In this document: piece after piece, positions 10,953 to 21,525 of the stretch
Numbering within the stretch: position 1 is the first letter of the stretch
How the letters are laid out: the number at the start of each line of letters is the position of its first letter
Source of the DNA: an uncultured Prochlorococcus sp.
GTDB taxonomy: Bacteria > Cyanobacteriota > Cyanobacteriia > PCC-6307 > Cyanobiaceae
Reading direction: 5' to 3'
DNA length: 64,000 bases
NCBI GenBank assembly: GCA_902612005.1
Contig: CACMCA010000004.1
Coordinates: 58,220 to 122,219, forward strand
Position numbers and translations under genes: made by a program
Notes under the pieces: generated by a model
Database searches by the model: none
What the model saw: the letters and a program-made list of their open reading frames with translations, nothing else
What the model was told of the DNA's origin: nothing

Positions 10953-12287
10953 TTATGAACTAAAAGATAGTTTCATAAGTGGTTTTCTAAGATCAGAAAT
11001 AAATCCTTTCCAATTTATTTTTTCTTTTTCAAAAGCTTTTTCAACAATTCTCCCAGAATTTTTCTTTATAAAATCTAAATCAGGTTCTTCTACTCCTTTT
11101 GTTATTGCCATAAAATCAGCTAAAGAACTTGATAATACTCTTGATAAATAAGCAGCACTGATAGCTTGAAATGTTCCAGAGACAAGCCAATTTGGGCCAT
11201 GTAATTTTGTTATACCAATTAGAGTATGTCCACTCCATTCAATAACTCCCTGAGCAATTGCAGTCTTTAAAATCTCTTTAGATACTTTATCTAAAATTTC
11301 AGGAGACCAATTACATCCCCATGTAGACTTAATTTCTTTAATCATTAATGAATTTAGTACTGTCATTGCCATGACATCAATTGATGGGATAGGAGATAAG
11401 AAAACAGTTGTCGCGACAAGAATTTGATTTTTTCTTTGTATACCTTTTAACTGCATTCTTCTTATCCCTTCAATTTCAGATTGCCAGGCAACATGAAGTT
11501 CTTTCAAGAGCCTTTTTTTTGTATTTTCAATATTTTTAGATGAACTTATGAAAAACTTCCTTAGCGAAAAGGGTATATTTGTTATTTCATTCTTATTCAA
11601 ATCAAAAGTAATAATTTTATTTATAAAGTCGCTTGAAATTTGAGACTTTAGATCTTCTATCTGATTTTTAGTTTCTATTTCGTTGGAAGTTAAAGCCACC
11701 AACCAGATTGGCATATTTTTAGGAAACTTTTCCAGCCACAAAAAATCATTTGCTGACAAAGGTAAGTTTATAAAATACAAGATTGCATCACTATTCAAAG
11801 CTTCTTCTGGAATAATTTCAGAAGAATTGTATTTAGGAAGTTTTTCGAATAAATCAAAGTCAAACTTATCTGCTTTAAAGTGACTTTTCAAAACAGACTG
11901 ACAGTTTTGATAATGAATTTGTCCAATGCAACTTATTTTTTCTTTTTCACATCTATTAAGAATCGATTCAAGTATTTTTTGTCTTTTTGAATTCTGTTTC
12001 TCTAATTCATTTGTTGCTTCAAGTTCTTCAAAAAAATTTAAATCTTCATTACATAGATTTATCCAACCATCTAAATTATTTGGCTCGTTAAATTTCGGCT
12101 TATCATTCTTCAGGTAAAAATATCCCCCCAAACACAACGCAAAAAATCCTATTGAGCCGCCTGCAAAATGAATTAAGTCACTGACAAACCATTCCCCAAA
12201 GCCTAATAATAATAGAATAATAAATAGATTTTTTTTTGGAAACCTTATGAAATCCTTTAAAAGGTTGTCTTTACTGATATCAAACAC
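10953..12287 (-). CDS. DUF697 family membrane protein
   Basis: A 444-residue protein starting with GTG. Two hydrophobic segments near the N terminus (about 18-57) are followed by a charged region, then a C-terminal DUF697-like domain (about 265-420) with STVFLSPIPSIDVMAMT-type residues and GHTLIGITKLHGPNWLVSG. DUF697 proteins are often fused to GTPase domains; no Walker A was found here, so it would be the non-GTPase part. It is the first gene of the minus-strand run, 11 bases before the metal-binding protein, so it may be co-transcribed with the transporter. Its role is unknown. Confidence 0.7.
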   Translation of the reverse strand: MFDISKDNLLKDFIRFPKKNLFIILLLLGFGEWFVSDLIHFAGGSIGFFALCLGGYFYLKNDKPKFNEPNNLDGWINLCNEDLNFFEELEATNELEKQNSKRQKILESILNRCEKEKISCIGQIHYQNCQSVLKSHFKADKFDFDLFEKLPKYNSSEIIPEEALNSDAILYFINLPLSANDFLWLEKFPKNMPIWLVALTSNEIETKNQIEDLKSQISSDFINKIITFDLNKNEITNIPFSLRKFFISSSKNIENTKKRLLKELHVAWQSEIEGIRRMQLKGIQRKNQILVATTVFLSPIPSIDVMAMTVLNSLMIKEIKSTWGCNWSPEILDKVSKEILKTAIAQGVIEWSGHTLIGITKLHGPNWLVSGTFQAISAAYLSRVLSSSLADFMAITKGVEEPDLDFIKKNSGRIVEKAFEKEKINWKGFISDLRKPLMKLSFSS

Positions 12288-12452
12288 AATACTTTATTTC
12301 TCTAATTTTATTTTAATGCAAGTTGTGAATGAGAAAAGCGAAACTACATAAGTCGTTAATCAATAGATAAATTTTTAAGGAATTTAAAAAGACTTATTGC
12401 ATAACAAGATGCTAAATTAATAGACTATTTAAATAACTTAAGAAACATCGAG

Positions 12453-12875
12453 ATGTCTAATTCTAATTTCATCAATAATCCTAGACAAGAAAATTACAGA
12501 GGTCGTTCTAATAATGAAAGATCTAATTTCAGAGATAGATCAGGCGGTAGAAAAGATGGAGGAGGTTTCCGTATAAGATTGAGTGATAACGAAATGAAAG
12601 CTGTTAAATCAATACAAGAGACCTTTCAGTTAAGGTCTACAGTTGCAGTTCTGGGTTTCTCTGTTAGAACTCTTAGCGAAATGATCAAAGACGAGAAATT
12701 GATTGAATCAATCAAAGAATATGCAAAAAATAACAAAAACTCTTCTCCGAGTAGACAATCACAAAATCCTTATGAAGAAAAGACAAAAACAGCTCCTGAT
12801 CCCTTTGCAAGACCAGTAAAAAGTACTTCAACTGAAGAGATCCAATCTATCGAAGTAGAAGAGGATGACAAATAA
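12453..12875 (+). CDS. RG-rich conserved hypothetical protein, coupled to trpS
   Basis: A 140-residue hydrophilic protein. Residues 1-45 are disordered and rich in Arg, Gly and Asn (RGRSNNERSNF, RDRSGGRKDGGG). A short folded core follows (about 45-90: FRIRLSDNEMKAVKSIQE, then STVAVLGFSVRTLSEMI), and the tail is acidic. I do not recognise a named family. The arginine-glycine tract suggests nucleic-acid binding, and the core could be a small helix-rich DNA/RNA-binding fold, but this is inference. The stop overlaps the trpS start by 11 bases, indicating coupled translation. Confidence 0.75.
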   Translation: MSNSNFINNPRQENYRGRSNNERSNFRDRSGGRKDGGGFRIRLSDNEMKAVKSIQETFQLRSTVAVLGFSVRTLSEMIKDEKLIESIKEYAKNNKNSSPSRQSQNPYEEKTKTAPDPFARPVKSTSTEEIQSIEVEEDDK

Positions 12876-13881
12876 AAAAAGAATTCTTTCGGGAGTTCAA
12901 CCAACTGGTGATTTACATATTGGGAATTGGCTTGGGGCAATAAATAATTGGGTTAAGCTTCAAGATCAATATGAAACATTTCTATGCGTAGTTGATTTGC
13001 ACGCAATCACTGCTTCATATAATCCTAAAGAATTGTCCAAGAATACTCTTTCTACTGCGGCTTTGTATGTCGCTTGTGGGATAGATCCAAAGATATGTTC
13101 AATTTTTGTTCAAAGTCAAATTTCTGCACATTCAGAACTTTGTTGGATATTAAATTGCATGACCCCAATAAATTGGATGGAAAGAATGATTCAATTTAAA
13201 GAAAAATCCATTCAACAAGGGAATAATGTATCTATTGGATTATTTGACTATCCAATACTGATGGCTGCAGACATACTTCTTTATGACGCTGACTTCGTAC
13301 CAGTAGGTGAGGATCAAAAACAACATCTTGAACTTGCCAAAGATATTGCACAACAGAGAATTAATGCCAGATTTAGTAAGGATAAAAATATTTTAAAAAT
13401 CCCTCAACCAATAATCATGAAGAATGGTTCAAAAATAATGAGCTTAATTGATGGTTCAAAAAAGATGAGCAAAAGTGATCCTAATGAGGGCAGTCGCATT
13501 AACCTATTAGATCAACCTGAAATAATCACAAAAAAAATAAAAAGAGCAAAAAGTGACAGTTCTATTGGAATTGAATATAACAACCCTGAGAGACCAGAAT
13601 CTAAAAATCTTTTGATGATTTATTCAATTTTATCTGGCAAAGAAATTTCTCAATGTGAAAATGAATTCTCAGAGACTGGATGGGGGACATTTAAAAAATT
13701 AATTACTGAACAACTTATTGAATCACTAGAACCTATTCAGAAAAAATATAAATTGTTAATGAATGATCCCTATCAATTAAATAAAATCCTTAATGAAGGG
13801 AAGGAAAAAGCTGAATATTTAGCAAATCAGACTTTAAAAAGAGTTAAATCAAAGTTGGGATTCTTTGCAGTGGAGAAATAA
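12865..13881 (+). CDS. trpS: Tryptophanyl-tRNA synthetase
   Basis: A class I synthetase that charges tRNA-Trp. The HIGH-equivalent PTGDLHIGNWLG lies at about 11-22, and the KMSKS loop is GSKKMSKSDPN at about 198-208. DLHAIT and GEDQKQHLEL are further TrpRS motifs. The length of 338 is typical. The start ATG lies inside the end of the preceding small gene, in another frame, and thrS follows three bases after the stop, so the three genes form a tight run. Confidence 0.97.
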   Translation: MTNKKRILSGVQPTGDLHIGNWLGAINNWVKLQDQYETFLCVVDLHAITASYNPKELSKNTLSTAALYVACGIDPKICSIFVQSQISAHSELCWILNCMTPINWMERMIQFKEKSIQQGNNVSIGLFDYPILMAADILLYDADFVPVGEDQKQHLELAKDIAQQRINARFSKDKNILKIPQPIIMKNGSKIMSLIDGSKKMSKSDPNEGSRINLLDQPEIITKKIKRAKSDSSIGIEYNNPERPESKNLLMIYSILSGKEISQCENEFSETGWGTFKKLITEQLIESLEPIQKKYKLLMNDPYQLNKILNEGKEKAEYLANQTLKRVKSKLGFFAVEK

Positions 13882-13884
13882 ATT

Positions 13885-15801
13885 ATGCCAATAATTACCT
13901 TGCCTGATGGTTCAAAAAAGGTTTTCGAAAAATCTGTAACTATTCTTGAAATTGCCCAGAGTATAGGCGCGGGATTAGCTAAAGCAACAATTGCTGGGAA
14001 AGTAAATGATGTTCTTCTTGATGCAACAATTCCTATAAATAGAGATTCCAAAGTTGTAATCATCACATCAAAAGATAAAGAAGGAATTGAAATAATAAGA
14101 CATTCCTTTGCTCACCTTATTGGTCATGCAGTTAAACAAATTTACTCTGATATTAAAATGGCGATTGGGCCTGTAATTGAAGATGGTTTTTACTACGATA
14201 TTTTTTCTGAATACAGATTTACTCCTGAAGATCTAACAAAAATTGAAAATAGAATTAATAAATTAATAAAAACAAACTATGACGTTGAAATCTTACAAGT
14301 CTCTAAAGAAGAAGCAATTAAAACTTTTAAAGAAAGAGATGAGACTTTCAAATTACGAATAATTGAAGAAATTCCTGAAGAAGGTCTTATCAATTTATAC
14401 AAGCACGAAGAATATATCGACATGTGTAGAGGGCCTCACGTACCCAACACAAGACATTTGAGATACTTTAAATTACTTAAATTATCAGGTTCATACTGGA
14501 GAGGTAATAGCGAGAATGAATCATTACAGAGAATATATGGAACTGCATGGGCTAAAGAAAAAGAACTCAAAGATTATTTAACAAGAATTGAAGAGGCGGA
14601 GAAAAGAGATCATAGAAAACTTGGGAAAAAACATTCATTATTTCATATACAAGAAGAATCTCCAGGAATGATTTTTTGGCATCCAAATGGATGGACAATC
14701 TATCAGGTCTTGGAAAAATACATAAGAGGAATACTTAAAAAAAATGATTATTTAGAAATTAAAACCCCACAAGCTGTAGATAAATCTCTTTGGGAAAAAT
14801 CTGGTCATTGGGAAAAATTTAGAGACGATATGTTTACTACTGCATCAGAAAATCGAACTTATGCAATAAAACCAATGAATTGTCCATGCCATATTCAGGT
14901 ATTTAATCAAGGTTTAAAAAGTTACAAGGATCTACCTATTCGTCTTGCTGAATTTGGTTCTTGCCACAGAAATGAGCCCTCTGGTGCACTACACGGCTTA
15001 ATGAGAGTAAGAAACTTTACTCAAGATGATGCGCACATATTTTGCACAGAAGAGCAAATTCAAGAAGAGGTATCTATTTTTATAAATCTTGTTTTCGAGG
15101 TTTATAAAACTTTTGGTTTTGATGAAATCATTATCAAATTATCAACTCGTCCTGAACAAAGGGTAGGTAGTGAAGAGATTTGGGATAAATCAGAAGAGGC
15201 TCTTACCAAAGCTCTCGATAATAAGAATCTAAAATGGGAACTCCAACCTGGGGAGGGGGCTTTTTATGGTCCAAAAATAGAATTCTCGTTAAAAGATTGT
15301 CTTAATAGAGTTTGGCAATGCGGAACCATTCAGGTTGATTTCTCAATGCCTATTAGATTGAATGCAACTTATGTAGATATTGATAATGAAAAAAGAAATC
15401 CAGTTATGCTGCATAGAGCAATTTTAGGATCCTTTGAGAGATTTATAGGAATCTTAATTGAACAATATGAGGCAAAATTCCCAATTTGGCTTGCTCCTTA
15501 TCAAATAATTTTATTAAGCATTACTGATAGAAATATTGAGAAGTGTTTAGAGTTTAATGAATTAATAAATAATAATGGTTACCGATCAAAAGTTGATATT
15601 AGGAATGAAAAAATAGGATATAAAATACGAGAGGCAACTCTCGGGAGAGTTCCCTTAATTGCAGTTATTGGAGATAAAGAAGAGGAAATTGATTCAGTCG
15701 CCTTAAGAGCTTTGAATGGAAGAGATTTAGGAATTTTCAATTTACCTAATCTTTGCAAATTGATGGATGAATTAATAGAAAAAAAAGGGAGAACAGAATA
15801 A
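13885..15801 (+). CDS. thrS: Threonyl-tRNA synthetase
   Basis: A class II synthetase for tRNA-Thr, 638 residues, full length. In order: a TGS domain (1-60, LPDGSKK), the editing SAD domain (about 65-225) with [11 protein letters not shown] and [10 protein letters not shown], the catalytic core with [12 protein letters not shown] and [17 protein letters not shown] (about 370-386), and the anticodon-binding domain at the C terminus (about 540-638). The zinc and editing residues (His, Cys) are in place. It starts three bases after trpS. Confidence 0.97.
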   Translation: MPIITLPDGSKKVFEKSVTILEIAQSIGAGLAKATIAGKVNDVLLDATIPINRDSKVVIITSKDKEGIEIIRHSFAHLIGHAVKQIYSDIKMAIGPVIEDGFYYDIFSEYRFTPEDLTKIENRINKLIKTNYDVEILQVSKEEAIKTFKERDETFKLRIIEEIPEEGLINLYKHEEYIDMCRGPHVPNTRHLRYFKLLKLSGSYWRGNSENESLQRIYGTAWAKEKELKDYLTRIEEAEKRDHRKLGKKHSLFHIQEESPGMIFWHPNGWTIYQVLEKYIRGILKKNDYLEIKTPQAVDKSLWEKSGHWEKFRDDMFTTASENRTYAIKPMNCPCHIQVFNQGLKSYKDLPIRLAEFGSCHRNEPSGALHGLMRVRNFTQDDAHIFCTEEQIQEEVSIFINLVFEVYKTFGFDEIIIKLSTRPEQRVGSEEIWDKSEEALTKALDNKNLKWELQPGEGAFYGPKIEFSLKDCLNRVWQCGTIQVDFSMPIRLNATYVDIDNEKRNPVMLHRAILGSFERFIGILIEQYEAKFPIWLAPYQIILLSITDRNIEKCLEFNELINNNGYRSKVDIRNEKIGYKIREATLGRVPLIAVIGDKEEEIDSVALRALNGRDLGIFNLPNLCKLMDELIEKKGRTE

Positions 15802-15811
15802 TTTCCAATAT

Positions 15812-16846
15812 ATGAATTTTCTCGCTTGTGATTTAGGAGGTACAAAGGTTCTATTAGGAATTTTCAAAAAAGAAATAAATAATAATTCGCCTAAATTAAT
15901 CTTCAAAAAGAAATATATATCGTCTGATTGGAGTTGTTTTGAACTAATACTAGAAGATTTCCTCAAAAAAGAATGCAAAAATATTACTCATCCTTCTTCT
16001 GCATGTTTTGCTGTGGCTGGTCCTTTATCTAACAACAATGCAAAAATCATTAATTTGTCGTGGAATATTTCTGGAAATGCTTTGCAGAACAAATTTAAAT
16101 TTGAAAGCTGCGAGCTAATAAATGATTTCGCTGTACAAATTTATGGAATACCTTTTTTAAAAAAAAATCAATATTCTACTATCCAAAATGGATCCCATTA
16201 TGAAGGTACTAATAATGATTTGCATGCCATTGTTGGAGCGGGGACTGGTTTGGGCATTGCTAGAGGAATAATTTCAGGGGAAAAGGTAAAAGTTTTAGCT
16301 AGTGAAGGTGGTCACGTTGAGTACTCCCCAAAATCAAGATTAGAATGGGAATTAAAAATTTGGCTTAAGAATTACTTTAAAGTTGAAAGAATATCTTGTG
16401 AAAGAATTATTAGTGGCACTGGTTTATCAAGAATTGCCGAATGGAGACTAAGCAAACCTGATGCCCAAAACCATCCTCTACAACAATATTTAAAAAAAAT
16501 ACAAATTTTTGATGCTGCAAGAAAAGAACTACCTGAAAAAATTTGTAATCTTTCTAAAGAAGGTGATCAGATAATGATTGAAGTCGAAAGAATTTGGTTA
16601 GGTGCTTATGCCTCTCTATTGGGAGATGTTGCTCTTCATGAATTGTGCTTTGGCGGGTTATGGATTTCTGGAGGAACAGCATCAAAACATTTCAAAAACT
16701 TTAATTCAGATTTATTTTTAAAACAATTTTTCGACAAGGGAAGATTAAAAGATATTCTTAAAACAATACCTATGAAAGTAATTTTAGATGAAGAGTTTGG
16801 ACTTTTTAGTGCAGCCTGCAGAGCAAAAATGCTTTTAAAAAATTAA
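15812..16846 (+). CDS. glk: Glucokinase
   Basis: An ATP-dependent glucokinase of 344 residues that phosphorylates glucose, for example from glycogen or uptake. The N-terminal phosphate-binding strand is FLACDLGGTKVLLGIF (2-17). GAGTGLGIARGI near residue 147 and EGGHVEYSP near 170 are typical of bacterial Glk. ISGGTASKHF in the C-terminal part is the second nucleotide-binding segment. It lies between thrS and thrB with gaps of ten and nine bases, probably in one transcription unit. Confidence 0.92.
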   Translation: MNFLACDLGGTKVLLGIFKKEINNNSPKLIFKKKYISSDWSCFELILEDFLKKECKNITHPSSACFAVAGPLSNNNAKIINLSWNISGNALQNKFKFESCELINDFAVQIYGIPFLKKNQYSTIQNGSHYEGTNNDLHAIVGAGTGLGIARGIISGEKVKVLASEGGHVEYSPKSRLEWELKIWLKNYFKVERISCERIISGTGLSRIAEWRLSKPDAQNHPLQQYLKKIQIFDAARKELPEKICNLSKEGDQIMIEVERIWLGAYASLLGDVALHELCFGGLWISGGTASKHFKNFNSDLFLKQFFDKGRLKDILKTIPMKVILDEEFGLFSAACRAKMLLKN

Positions 16847-16855
16847 AAACAAACA

Positions 16856-17803
16856 ATGTCTATTCCTGAGGTAGGTAAAAAAATAAGGGTAACAGTACCT
16901 TCCACAACTGCCAATTTAGGGCCTGGATTCGATTGTCTTGGAGCAGCATTAGATTTGCATAATGAGTTTACTTTTACAAGAATTGAAGGTGGTGGTGATA
17001 GATTTGATTTAATAATGGAAAGTACAGATGGTAATCATTTAAGGGGAGGACCTGAAAACTTAGTTTTTAGAGCAGCTCAGAAAGTATGGGAGAGCGCAAA
17101 AATGGATCCTTTTGCACTTGAAGCAAGAGTTAAGTTAGCAGTGCCGCCTGCACGCGGGCTTGGAAGTAGTGCTACAGCAATAGTTGCTGGATTAATCGGA
17201 GCAAACGCAATAATGGACTCTCCATTGTCCAAAGAAAAGCTCCTAGAACTTGCCATTGATATTGAAGGTCATCCTGACAATGTAGTCCCCTCTCTTCTTG
17301 GTGGGCTTTGTTTGACAGCAAGGTCTTCTTCTCAAAGATGGAGAATCATTAGATGTGAATGGCACGATTCAATTAAAGCTGTTGTAGCAATACCTGCAAT
17401 TCGTCTAAGCACAAGTGAAGCAAGAAAGGTTATGCCCAAGAATGTACCTATACATGATGCAGTGACAAATATGGGAGCACTTACTTTGTTACTAAACGGC
17501 TTAAAAGCAGGAAATGCGGAACTTATAAAAGAGGGAATGTTTGATAGGCTTCATGAACCCTACAGATGGAAACTTATTAAGGGTGGATTAGAAGTTAAAG
17601 ATGCCGCACTAAATGCAGGTGCTTTAGGATGCGCAATTAGTGGGGCAGGGCCAAGTATCTTAGCTTTGTGTAAGAAAGAAAATGGTAAAAACGTTAGTCA
17701 AGCCATGGTGAAAGCATGGGAGAAGTCAGGTGTAGCTAGCAGAGCTCCGTTCTTAAACGTTCAAACAACGGGCAGCCAATTTAGCACTATATCTGGTAAG
17801 TAG
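16856..17803 (+). CDS. thrB: Homoserine kinase
   Basis: A GHMP-family kinase that phosphorylates homoserine in threonine synthesis. The 315 residues contain the opening TVPSTTANLGPGFDCLG (about 13-29), the ATP-binding glycine-rich loop PPARGLGSSATAI at about 96-108, and the C-terminal GAISGAGPSIL-type motif (about 258-268). The length is normal. A longer gap of 79 bases follows before ndhD, so transcription probably restarts there. Confidence 0.97.
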   Translation: MSIPEVGKKIRVTVPSTTANLGPGFDCLGAALDLHNEFTFTRIEGGGDRFDLIMESTDGNHLRGGPENLVFRAAQKVWESAKMDPFALEARVKLAVPPARGLGSSATAIVAGLIGANAIMDSPLSKEKLLELAIDIEGHPDNVVPSLLGGLCLTARSSSQRWRIIRCEWHDSIKAVVAIPAIRLSTSEARKVMPKNVPIHDAVTNMGALTLLLNGLKAGNAELIKEGMFDRLHEPYRWKLIKGGLEVKDAALNAGALGCAISGAGPSILALCKKENGKNVSQAMVKAWEKSGVASRAPFLNVQTTGSQFSTISGK

Positions 17804-17882
17804 TTTTACTTAGGCATTTTTAATGTTATAGTCTCAAGCTAGTACAACTTCAACTAGAATAAAAAAATTATTCATTACATAA

Positions 17883-19424
17883 ATGAATTTAGAATCTTTT
17901 CCTTGGCTATCGATTATTGTTTTACTGCCTTTAATTGGGGCATTAATAATGCCTTTCTTGAATTCAAAAGAAGGAGAAGATAATGCACTCCCTAGAAATA
18001 TCTCATTAAGTTTTTTATTTATAGATTTTTTACTAATAATCAGCGTCCTTTTTCAAAAATTCAATACTTCAGATAGCTCTTTACAACTTGTAGAAAGAGC
18101 TTCCTGGTTACCATCAATAGGCTTAGAGTGGTCTCTTGGTGTAGATGGGTTATCTGCTCCTTTAATAGCTTTAAGTGGGTTAATTACATTTTTATCAGCT
18201 GCAGCTAGTTGGAAAATTAAGAAAAAATCTAATTTATATTTTGCTCTTTTATTAGTCCAAGCATCTGCACAGGCACTAGTTTTCCTTTCTCAAGATTTCC
18301 TATTATTTTTCTTGGCATGGGAACTTGAATTAGTTCCGGTATATCTTCTTATTGCGATTTGGGGAGGGAAAAAGAAATTATATGCGGCTACTAAATTTAT
18401 TCTTTATACAGCTTTAGCTTCTTTATTAATACTCATAAGTGGGTTAGCACTGGCCTTGAGTGGCGATACCTTTACTTTGAATATTACCGATTTAACCAAT
18501 AAACATGTAACGGGCAGCCTAGCTTTATTATCTTATTTAGGATTTTTAATTGGTTTCGGAGTAAAACTTCCCATCTTTCCATTACATACTTGGTTACCCG
18601 ATGCACATGGAGAGGCTAATGCTCCAGTTTCAATGTTACTCGCTGGAATACTTTTAAAAATGGGAGGTTATGCTCTCTTAAGATTCAATGTTCAAATACT
18701 ACCTGAAGTCCATCTTCAAATTGCACCTGCATTAATTATTCTTGGAATCATTAATATAATTTATGGAGCACTAAATGCATTTGCACAAGATAATGTTAAG
18801 AGGAGAATTGCATGTAGCTCAGTCAGTCATATGGGTTTTGTTCTGTTAGGAATTGGAGCAGTTGATGCATTGGGGATAAGCGGGGCAATGCTACAAATGA
18901 TCAGTCACGGACTTATCGCTGCAGCTATGTTCTTTGTTACGGGCTCATTCTATGAAAGAACTAATACTCTTTCCATACCAAATATGGGAGGTTTAGCAAA
19001 GGTCTTGCCAATAACTTTTGCTTTTTTCTTGGCGAGCTCTTTGGCCTCTTTGGCACTACCTGGAATGAGCGGTTTTATAAGTGAAATAACTGTATTTTTA
19101 GGTATCACTAGTCAAGAAGGATTTAGTTCTATATTTAGATCGATAACGATTCTTATTGCAGCTATAGGTTTAGTTCTCACGCCAATATATCTATTGTCAA
19201 TGTGTAGGAGGGTATTCTTTGGCCCTAGGATACCTGCTCTAGCTACAGTTAAAGAGATGAATGGTAGAGAATTGACGATTGGGTTCAGTTTATTATTGCC
19301 TACTTTAGTGATAGGTTTTTGGCCAAAAATCGCCATAAATCTATACGAATCTTCAACCAATGCTCTCAGTCAGCAGCTTACTTTAGCTAAGTTGGTAGGA
19401 TTCATTCCAACTTTATTTAATTAA
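17883..19424 (+). CDS. ndhD: NAD(P)H-quinone oxidoreductase chain 4 (NDH-1 subunit NdhD)
   Basis: A membrane subunit of NDH-1 that couples quinone reduction to proton pumping; it supports respiration and cyclic electron flow around photosystem I. The protein has about 13-14 hydrophobic segments over 513 residues. [17 protein letters not shown] (about 145) with its conserved Glu, and [19 protein letters not shown] (about 235), are the hallmark of the antiporter-like subunit 4. Which NdhD paralogue (respiratory D1/D2 or CO2-uptake type) it is cannot be fixed by eye. Since ndhL lies at 43.4 kb, NDH-1 genes are dispersed in the window. Confidence 0.93.
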   Translation: MNLESFPWLSIIVLLPLIGALIMPFLNSKEGEDNALPRNISLSFLFIDFLLIISVLFQKFNTSDSSLQLVERASWLPSIGLEWSLGVDGLSAPLIALSGLITFLSAAASWKIKKKSNLYFALLLVQASAQALVFLSQDFLLFFLAWELELVPVYLLIAIWGGKKKLYAATKFILYTALASLLILISGLALALSGDTFTLNITDLTNKHVTGSLALLSYLGFLIGFGVKLPIFPLHTWLPDAHGEANAPVSMLLAGILLKMGGYALLRFNVQILPEVHLQIAPALIILGIINIIYGALNAFAQDNVKRRIACSSVSHMGFVLLGIGAVDALGISGAMLQMISHGLIAAAMFFVTGSFYERTNTLSIPNMGGLAKVLPITFAFFLASSLASLALPGMSGFISEITVFLGITSQEGFSSIFRSITILIAAIGLVLTPIYLLSMCRRVFFGPRIPALATVKEMNGRELTIGFSLLLPTLVIGFWPKIAINLYESSTNALSQQLTLAKLVGFIPTLFN

Positions 19425-19437
19425 TTTATTTTTATAA

Positions 19438-21525
19438 ATGGATACTTCAATTTTTAAATATGGAGAATTACCAGAATTTAAAAAATTTACTCCTGAAAAC
19501 ATAAGTAAACAATTTCCATCAGTACTAGAGAAGATAGCTAAAGACTTTAAAAACATAGAGAAAAATTTATCTAATTATTTGACTCAAAATGATTTAAATT
19601 GGGATAAGGTAATAAATCCACTAAATGAAGTCAATGAAATTCTTAGATGGAGTTGGGGTGTAATAAGTCATCTAAATGCTGTAAATAATTCTGAAAGTCT
19701 TAGAGATATTTATTCAAAATTTCTTCCAGAGATTATTAGCTTGAGTAATAAATTCGGACAAAGTAAAATAATTTACAATTCTTTAGTCAAGCTTAAAGAA
19801 ACAAATAATTTTGATCAAATCAGAAACAGAATTTTAGATAAAGAAATTCTTGAGATGCAACATAGAGGAATTTCACTACAAAAAAATGATCAAGAAAATT
19901 TCAACAATATTTCTGAAAAGCTTGGAAAGTTATCAACAGACTTCAGCAACAATGTACTTGATGCCACGAATAAATGGTTTTTGATTTTAAATAAAAAATC
20001 TGAAGTCGATGGTCTGCCTGAACGGGTACTTGAATTGATGGCGATTTCTGCATACAAGCACTTAAAAAAAGATGAAGATGTTGATATTAAAAATGGTCCT
20101 TGGAAATTAGGTCTTGATATTCCAACTTATACTTCTTTTATGACATATGCTACCGACCGTAATCTTAGAGAAAAACTATATAAGGCATTTGTTGGTAGAG
20201 CGTCTCAAGGAGAAAAAAATAATTCTCAAATCATAGAAGAGATATTATCTCTTAGAACTAAACAGGCTAACCTACTCGGTTATAAAAATTGGGCTGAACT
20301 AAGTTTGTCAACAAAAATGGCGAAAGAAATTAAAAATGTTGAAAACCTTTTAGAAGAATTGAGAGAACCAGCATTCAAAACCGCAAAAATTGAATTAGAA
20401 ACGCTCGATAAGTTTTCTAAAGCTAATGGATTTCCAAAATCACAGAATATTGAGCCATGGGATATTAGTTATTGGTCTGAACTTCTTAGAAAGGAAAAGT
20501 TTAATTTGGATCAAGAGTCTTTGAGACCATGGTTCCCACTAAATGATGTTTTGGAAGGTTTATTTAAATTAAGCGAAAAGCTTTTTGAAATTAAAGTGGT
20601 TGAGGCAACTGATGAGGCACCTCTGTGGAATGATGACGTTTTGTTTTTTAATATCCTCAATAAGAAAGATAAACAAATAGCATCTTTTTACCTCGATCCA
20701 TATTCTCGGCCCGAATCAAAAAGAGGAGGGGCTTGGATGGATGAATGTTTGAATAAAAATAATGTTGGGAAAAAGACACTCCCTGTAGCTTATCTTGTTT
20801 GTAATCAGACTCCACCATCAAAAGATAAACCAAGTTTGATGAGTTTTGAAGAGGTTCAGACACTATTCCATGAATTTGGTCATGGTCTTCAACACATGCT
20901 TACCACTGTAAATCTTCCTCAAGCAGCTGGTATAAATAATGTTGAGTGGGATGCAGTCGAACTTCCAAGTCAATTCATGGAAAACTGGTGTTTTCACAAA
21001 AACACACTTTTGAATATTGCTAAGCACTATAAAACAGGAGAAAAATTATCTGACGAGAATTTTGAAAAGCTTCTTAAGAATAGAACTTTTAATTGTGGTA
21101 TGGCTACTCTTAGGCAATTACATTTCGCGATAACAGACCTTAGATTACATAGTAGTATTGATAAAAACAAAGGTAAAACAGCAGATGAAATAAGAAGAGA
21201 AATAGCAAAACAAACTACTGTTATTGAACCAATTCAAGAAGATCAATTTCTTTGTTGTTTTAGTCATATATTTGCAGGAGGATATTCTGCAGGATATTAC
21301 TCATATAAATGGGCTGAGGTTCTAAGTGCTGATGCATTTTCAATGTTCGAAGAAGCTGATCTAGAAAACTCTGAAGATTTAAAGTTAATAGGAAAGAAAT
21401 TTAAAGATACAATACTTAGTTTGGGTGGAAGCCTACCTCCACTAGACATATTTAAACTATTCAGAGGAAGAGAGCCACAAACAGATTCCTTAATAAGACA
21501 CTTAGGTCTATCAGGAACTACTTAA
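19438..21525 (+). CDS. prlC: M3 family oligopeptidase (oligopeptidase A type)
   Basis: A cytoplasmic zinc metallopeptidase that degrades short peptides, such as cleaved signal peptides. The HEFGH zinc motif is at about residues 478-482, followed by VEWDAVELPSQFMENW with the third ligand Glu. AGGYSAGYYSYKWAEVL near residue 620 is the conserved substrate-binding block. At 695 residues it is full length. It converges on the alpha/beta hydrolase gene and overlaps its stop by eight bases. Confidence 0.94.
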   Translation: MDTSIFKYGELPEFKKFTPENISKQFPSVLEKIAKDFKNIEKNLSNYLTQNDLNWDKVINPLNEVNEILRWSWGVISHLNAVNNSESLRDIYSKFLPEIISLSNKFGQSKIIYNSLVKLKETNNFDQIRNRILDKEILEMQHRGISLQKNDQENFNNISEKLGKLSTDFSNNVLDATNKWFLILNKKSEVDGLPERVLELMAISAYKHLKKDEDVDIKNGPWKLGLDIPTYTSFMTYATDRNLREKLYKAFVGRASQGEKNNSQIIEEILSLRTKQANLLGYKNWAELSLSTKMAKEIKNVENLLEELREPAFKTAKIELETLDKFSKANGFPKSQNIEPWDISYWSELLRKEKFNLDQESLRPWFPLNDVLEGLFKLSEKLFEIKVVEATDEAPLWNDDVLFFNILNKKDKQIASFYLDPYSRPESKRGGAWMDECLNKNNVGKKTLPVAYLVCNQTPPSKDKPSLMSFEEVQTLFHEFGHGLQHMLTTVNLPQAAGINNVEWDAVELPSQFMENWCFHKNTLLNIAKHYKTGEKLSDENFEKLLKNRTFNCGMATLRQLHFAITDLRLHSSIDKNKGKTADEIRREIAKQTTVIEPIQEDQFLCCFSHIFAGGYSAGYYSYKWAEVLSADAFSMFEEADLENSEDLKLIGKKFKDTILSLGGSLPPLDIFKLFRGREPQTDSLIRHLGLSGTT

